Shown here in pieces: positions 60,708-64,000 of a stretch of DNA of 64,000 bases. Under the pieces are notes generated by a model that was not told where the DNA came from, ran no database searches, and saw only the letters and a program-made list of their open reading frames with translations. How positions within the stretch are numbered: position 1 is the stretch's first letter; each line of letters opens with the position of its first letter. Origin of the DNA: Ectopseudomonas oleovorans (lineage in GTDB: Bacteria > Pseudomonadota > Gammaproteobacteria > Pseudomonadales > Pseudomonadaceae); the NCBI RefSeq assembly GCF_003052605.1, contig NZ_QASO01000001.1:24425-88424 (forward strand), in the 5' to 3' direction. Made by a program: the position numbers and the translations under genes.

Positions 60708-63073
60708 GATGACTCTCCTGAAAGAAGGAAAGGCCGGACGATGGTGCTAAGCGAAGACAGCATGCGCGCATGTTCGGCCTGCACCGCTTGGCAACGCCCG
60801 CCGGCCAAACCGGGCGATGCCAAGGTTGATTTCGCCAAGGCATAGCCCTGAGTCTGGTTGCTTCGGATGGCCACATCGGAGAAGTCGTAGTCGCGCGAGG
60901 GCACCTCGTCAGAAGGTGGCCTGCGCACGAAGCGCGTGATCTGCGTGGGTACACCGTTGCCCATGAGTTGGATGTAGCGCGGCAGCCTCCTTATGCGATC
61001 GCGTTGATCTGGACCAATCTCTTGCATTAGGTGGCCGATCAAATCGCGGTAGGCTTCTGCCATCTCTCGCACATGAAGATCGCTGCGCACGCGCTCGGCG
61101 TAGATGATCTCGTCGCGTCTTGCCAACACTTCAGTGATGTTGGTGGGCAGATCCCTCTGGCTTGCGAATAAATCAACAATGAATACCCGCTTCCCATCCG
61201 GCCCACAGCGGTCGATCACCAAGTCCAGTGGCGAGTTGCTGACAATTCCCCCGTCCCAGTACGGTTTGCCATCGATAAATGTCCAGGAAAATCCAGGTGG
61301 CAGGCTTCCGCTGGCAATGATGTGATCGGCGGTGAAATCGTCAACATAGCTGTCGAAGGTCTCGAACTCCGCAGTGAGGACGTTGACGGCACCGACCAGC
61401 AGTCGCACGGGGCTGGTCTTGAGTGCAGGAAAGTCCACGTACTGAGCCAGCAAGTGCCGCATGGGCGAGGTGTCATAGAAGCTGGTCCAGTTCCACGGCG
61501 GTTGCACAAACGCCTCCCATGGGGCGTCCATCGGCGGAATCCAACGGGGCCGGAAGAACTTCTCCACGCCGAAGCCCACGATCTGCGCTGCGGAGATCGC
61601 ATGTCGCATCGGTTCAGTCGGAGCCATCGGCGACGCCACTTGAATGTCGGACCAGAACGCTTCGAGCGCTTCGGTGGCATGCTCGGGATGGCTGGCGATG
61701 ATCGCTCCATTGAACGCGCCGATTGAGATGCCAGCGACGATGTCCGGAAATATCCGCTGCTCCTCAAGCGCTTTGACGACGCCACACTCAAAGGCACCCA
61801 ACGCGCCACCGCCCTGAAGGATCAGCACGTTCTGCATCGGCAGCGATTGGAGCGCGAACGTGGGGTTCTCCAAGTGGCGCTTGTCTTTGCGAAGGTTGGT
61901 TCGATATCGGATTAGGCTTTCTGCGGCGCGTATCTCACCCGCTGGACGGCCGAGCGTGAAGACCGCACGGGGGATATCGTTGTTGAGGTAGTAGAGGGAA
62001 AACGAACGATCCTGCAGCGATCCCTGGGAGATGCTCTCGTCCGCGTGCGAAGGGTCTCCCACGACATTGAAGCCCACGTCTCCAATCTCGCAGAAAAAGC
62101 AGGAGACCTCGTCGTAGCGCCGCCGGCGTCCGGCCATGTTGCGCGCGGCAAGTTGCCCCTGCTTGATCGCGTTGTCCCAGTGCTCGATATGCCGTCGCCG
62201 CGCAAACACGGGGTCGTAGAAGTACGCCACGTCGCCGGCTGCGTAAACATTCTGCGTGTTGGTCTGCAAACGATCATCGACGACGACATAGCCATTTTCC
62301 AACTGGATATCGGTGTCTCGCAGAAACGCCGTAGCGGGCTCAACACCGATGCAAACGATCGCTAGGTCGCAAGGCACTCTGGTGCCGTTGGCAGTCTCCA
62401 CTTCCCCGACCGTTTTTCGCCCGTGGAAGGCGACCACTGACTCAGTGGTCATGATCGATATGCCGTGAGCAGACTCGACCTGGCGGCGAATGAAGTCCGA
62501 AAGCACCGCCGATTCGAGATGTCTCAGAATCCGATCCTGGGCTTCGATAACGACAACCGCTATGCCAAGCTCCCTCATCGAGAGGGCAACTTCCATTCCA
62601 AGAAAGCCACCACCAACAATGACCACACGCCTGGCTCCTGCCGCAGCCTGTCGGATGGCTTCTGAATCAGCCTGGGTTCTTAGCGTATAGACACCGCCAA
62701 GCGATGCCCCAGGGACGGCAAGGGCCCTCGGAATCGAGCCCGTGGCAATCAGTAGCTTGCCGTAGTGAATCACCGAGCGGCTTGACGTTCGGACGCATTG
62801 CCTCGTCGTGTCGATACCGACAGCCCTGGTGTTCAAAGCCACTTCGATTCGGTGTTCGCGATAGAAATCTTCAGGATGGACGAGAATTCGTGTTTCGCTT
62901 ACCGATCCCAGCAGGTATCTTTTGGAAAGGAAGGGCCTGTGGTAAGGCAACTTCGGCTCTGCCGACAGAATCTGGACGGAACCCGCTACACCCTCCTGGC
63001 GCAAAGTCTCTGCGGCCTGAGCGCTAGCGAGGCCGCCGCCGATAAGAAGGAAGTCGATTTCCTGCAGCGACAC
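60704..63073 (-). CDS. Fusion: FAD-dependent oxidoreductase + patatin-like hydrolase
   Basis: A 789-residue fusion. Residues 1-400: ferredoxin/rubredoxin-reductase type with FAD motif DFLLIGGGLASAQAA, NAD motif VVIVGGGFLGMEVAL and VYAAGDVAYF. Residues 413-789: patatin with VLILQGGGALGAFECGV, GISIG (Ser450) and YWDGGIVSNSPLDL (catalytic Asp), followed by a DUF3734-like tail. No ribosome binding site precedes Met413, so the fusion is likely genuine. Overlaps phasin by 4 nt. Confidence 0.88.
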   Translation of the reverse strand: MSLQEIDFLLIGGGLASAQAAETLRQEGVAGSVQILSAEPKLPYHRPFLSKRYLLGSVSETRILVHPEDFYREHRIEVALNTRAVGIDTTRQCVRTSSRSVIHYGKLLIATGSIPRALAVPGASLGGVYTLRTQADSEAIRQAAAGARRVVIVGGGFLGMEVALSMRELGIAVVVIEAQDRILRHLESAVLSDFIRRQVESAHGISIMTTESVVAFHGRKTVGEVETANGTRVPCDLAIVCIGVEPATAFLRDTDIQLENGYVVVDDRLQTNTQNVYAAGDVAYFYDPVFARRRHIEHWDNAIKQGQLAARNMAGRRRRYDEVSCFFCEIGDVGFNVVGDPSHADESISQGSLQDRSFSLYYLNNDIPRAVFTLGRPAGEIRAAESLIRYRTNLRKDKRHLENPTFALQSLPMQNVLILQGGGALGAFECGVVKALEEQRIFPDIVAGISIGAFNGAIIASHPEHATEALEAFWSDIQVASPMAPTEPMRHAISAAQIVGFGVEKFFRPRWIPPMDAPWEAFVQPPWNWTSFYDTSPMRHLLAQYVDFPALKTSPVRLLVGAVNVLTAEFETFDSYVDDFTADHIIASGSLPPGFSWTFIDGKPYWDGGIVSNSPLDLVIDRCGPDGKRVFIVDLFASQRDLPTNITEVLARRDEIIYAERVRSDLHVREMAEAYRDLIGHLMQEIGPDQRDRIRRLPRYIQLMGNGVPTQITRFVRRPPSDEVPSRDYDFSDVAIRSNQTQGYALAKSTLASPGLAGGRCQAVQAEHARMLSSLSTIVRPFLLSGESS

Positions 63074-63117
63074 GCGATTTCTCCGGTGACTATCCCCGCT
63101 GGAGCGGGAGGCTCAAG

Positions 63118-63420
63118 TCATTCGCCCATCTTGGAACCAGCCTTGAGTTCTTTTACGAACTGATATAGGTGCGGCAGAAATGAAGAGAACAGCGGGTTGT
63201 CCTTGTTATCTAGCAGGACGCCTCCAAGCAGTTTCAGCCCGACACCAAGGGCCGCTGCTGATTCCTTGTCGCTGAAATCTCCTCTTTCACGAAGCCACGT
63301 TACGACGGCGATGATGTCGTCGTGGTTCATGACTTCAAATTGCAGCGGCTTGTTGTGAACAGGGCCGCCTCTGGAATCGGAAATGTGCTCCACGGTCAAG
63401 CGATAGCGATGTCTCTTCAT
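63118..63420 (-). CDS. DUF3861 protein
   Basis: A 100-residue protein starting at ATG 63420: MKRHRYRLTVEHISDSRGGP is the DUF3861 signature. Function unknown. An upstream ATG (63435) in frame has no ribosome binding site. It precedes the oxidoreductase-patatin gene by 45 nt and may be cotranscribed. Confidence 0.78.
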   Translation of the reverse strand: MKRHRYRLTVEHISDSRGGPVHNKPLQFEVMNHDDIIAVVTWLRERGDFSDKESAAALGVGLKLLGGVLLDNKDNPLFSSFLPHLYQFVKELKAGSKMGE

Positions 63421-63567
63421 GTCACATAGTCCCATCTGTTAGTAATTGAAGCTGGGTTTCATAGGCCGACATGGCTGACCCTTGGTTTCCGCTCTCCATG
63501 GGTGCCTCGGACCCGGGTGCGCACTTGCACACCCGTTCCTTGAATTACAGTTGCAGTCTCGCCGGCA
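63421..63567. other. Gap between DUF3861 and DUF4148 genes
   Basis: About 150 bp. I see no gene or clear terminator; it must hold the promoter of the DUF3861-led operon on the minus strand. Confidence 0.35.
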
Positions 63568-63954
63568 TCAAGGCTCATTCACAACATGGGTGCCTTCCTG
63601 GCGAGCTTGCTCAAGTTCGCGCAACACTTCGGCACGTGTTCTCCCCGGACCTGTATCGCGCGGGAATTCGCCCGGATACTCGCCCTCATGGAGATACAGC
63701 AAGCCCTGCTCACGAGCTTCCTGAAGCTCTTGCAGCACCTCTGCGCGCGTTTTGCTGCGGCCTGTTGTCGGCATCTCAACTGGATAAACATCACCTTCCA
63801 TCAGCAGACCTTGGCGGCGTGCCTCCTCCAGTTCAGCCCTCACTTGTTCGCGGGTTAGTGACTGACCTCCTGTGGCCTGGTTGCTGGAGCCTGCCCAACA
63901 TAGTGACGAGCTCGCCAGAATGACAAAACCGATTAGCGCTGTTTGTGCTTTCAT
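63568..63954 (-). CDS. DUF4148 exported protein with three repeats
   Basis: A 128-residue exported protein with a signal peptide (MKAQTALIGFVILASSSLCW) and three repeats of the form TR-x-E/Q-V-x-x-E-L-x-x-A-R (LTREQVRAELEEARRQGLL, KTRAEVLQELQEAREQGLL, RTRAEVLRELEQARQEG). DUF4148 family, common in Burkholderiales and Pseudomonas; function unknown. ATG 63954 with GGAGG. Confidence 0.83.
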   Translation of the reverse strand: MKAQTALIGFVILASSSLCWAGSSNQATGGQSLTREQVRAELEEARRQGLLMEGDVYPVEMPTTGRSKTRAEVLQELQEAREQGLLYLHEGEYPGEFPRDTGPGRTRAEVLRELEQARQEGTHVVNEP

Positions 63955-64000
63955 GATTCAACCTCCGTGTAAACGCACAGACAAATATCGATTCGCTTTC

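Noticed and set aside
1-64000. CRISPR arrays or insertion sequences
   Set aside because: No regularly spaced 24-40 bp repeats and no transposase gene seen.

Overview
ORGANISM AND OVERALL NATURE. The window is GC-rich DNA, most probably from a Pseudomonas or close relative. Two mobile elements sit side by side in one chromosomal tRNA cluster. A Leu(UAA) tRNA and a Cys(GCA) tRNA (8540-8822, minus strand) are the only chromosomal core genes. They are followed by an 18-bp copy of the 3' end of a tRNA-Gly (8861-8878). A Gly-Cys-Leu tRNA cluster is typical of Pseudomonas, and this 18-bp sequence is, from memory, the attachment site of the ICEclc/PAGI-2 family of integrative conjugative elements (ICEs).

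LEFT PART (1-8539). This is the integrase end of a P4-like satellite prophage inserted at the 3' end of tRNA-Leu. In order from the tRNA it holds a P4-type integrase, a TTACACC repeat array that may be an origin, an unknown gene, an AlpA-like regulator, a small gene, a P4 CI/C4-like antisense RNA immunity region, small genes, a primase-helicase, a gene broken by a frameshift, and a small gene. All genes read on the minus strand toward a terminator near position 70.

RIGHT PART (8861 to beyond 64000). This is the distal (non-integrase) end of an ICEclc/PAGI-2-type ICE. It starts with an outward-facing promoter candidate, then the regulatory and maintenance operon (bisR-like, alpA, parA, a HicA-like gene at the shi position, parB/bisD, DUF2857/bisC, STY4528), the PFL_4669-DUF3158(inrR position)-ssb operon, topoisomerase III and a cytosine methyltransferase. 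From 22.1 to 33 kb lies a cluster of mostly uncharacterised genes, many carrying their own structured leader. A SNF2-like helicase and an adenine-methylase-like protein are among them. From 33.1 to 53.3 kb is a complete ICE-type (MPF-G) type IV secretion system with coupling protein, VirB4-type ATPase, TraG, a DsbA-like protein and RadC. A DUF3742 gene, a RES-Xre toxin-antitoxin pair, an oriT candidate and the MobH relaxase close the transfer region (53.3-57.2 kb). Cargo follows: a minus-strand envelope-lipid cluster with a patatin, an LpxR-like and a PagL-like lipid A deacylase, a phasin, an FAD-oxidoreductase/patatin fusion, DUF3861 and DUF4148 proteins.

MOST NOTEWORTHY. A structured RNA of about 100 nt with four hairpins, compensatory base changes and a GCATC/GATGC pseudoknot occurs four times, each time shortly upstream of an ICE gene (22147, 23039, 25330 and the radC gene at 47950). 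Several genes in the same region also have leader hairpins that look mutually exclusive, with a U-rich tract just before the ribosome binding site. A TTGTTTGYTG motif lies about 55-70 nt before several ICE operons, and a 17-bp palindrome recurs three times around the inrR-ssb operon. These suggest layered regulation shared by the ICE transfer-competence genes.
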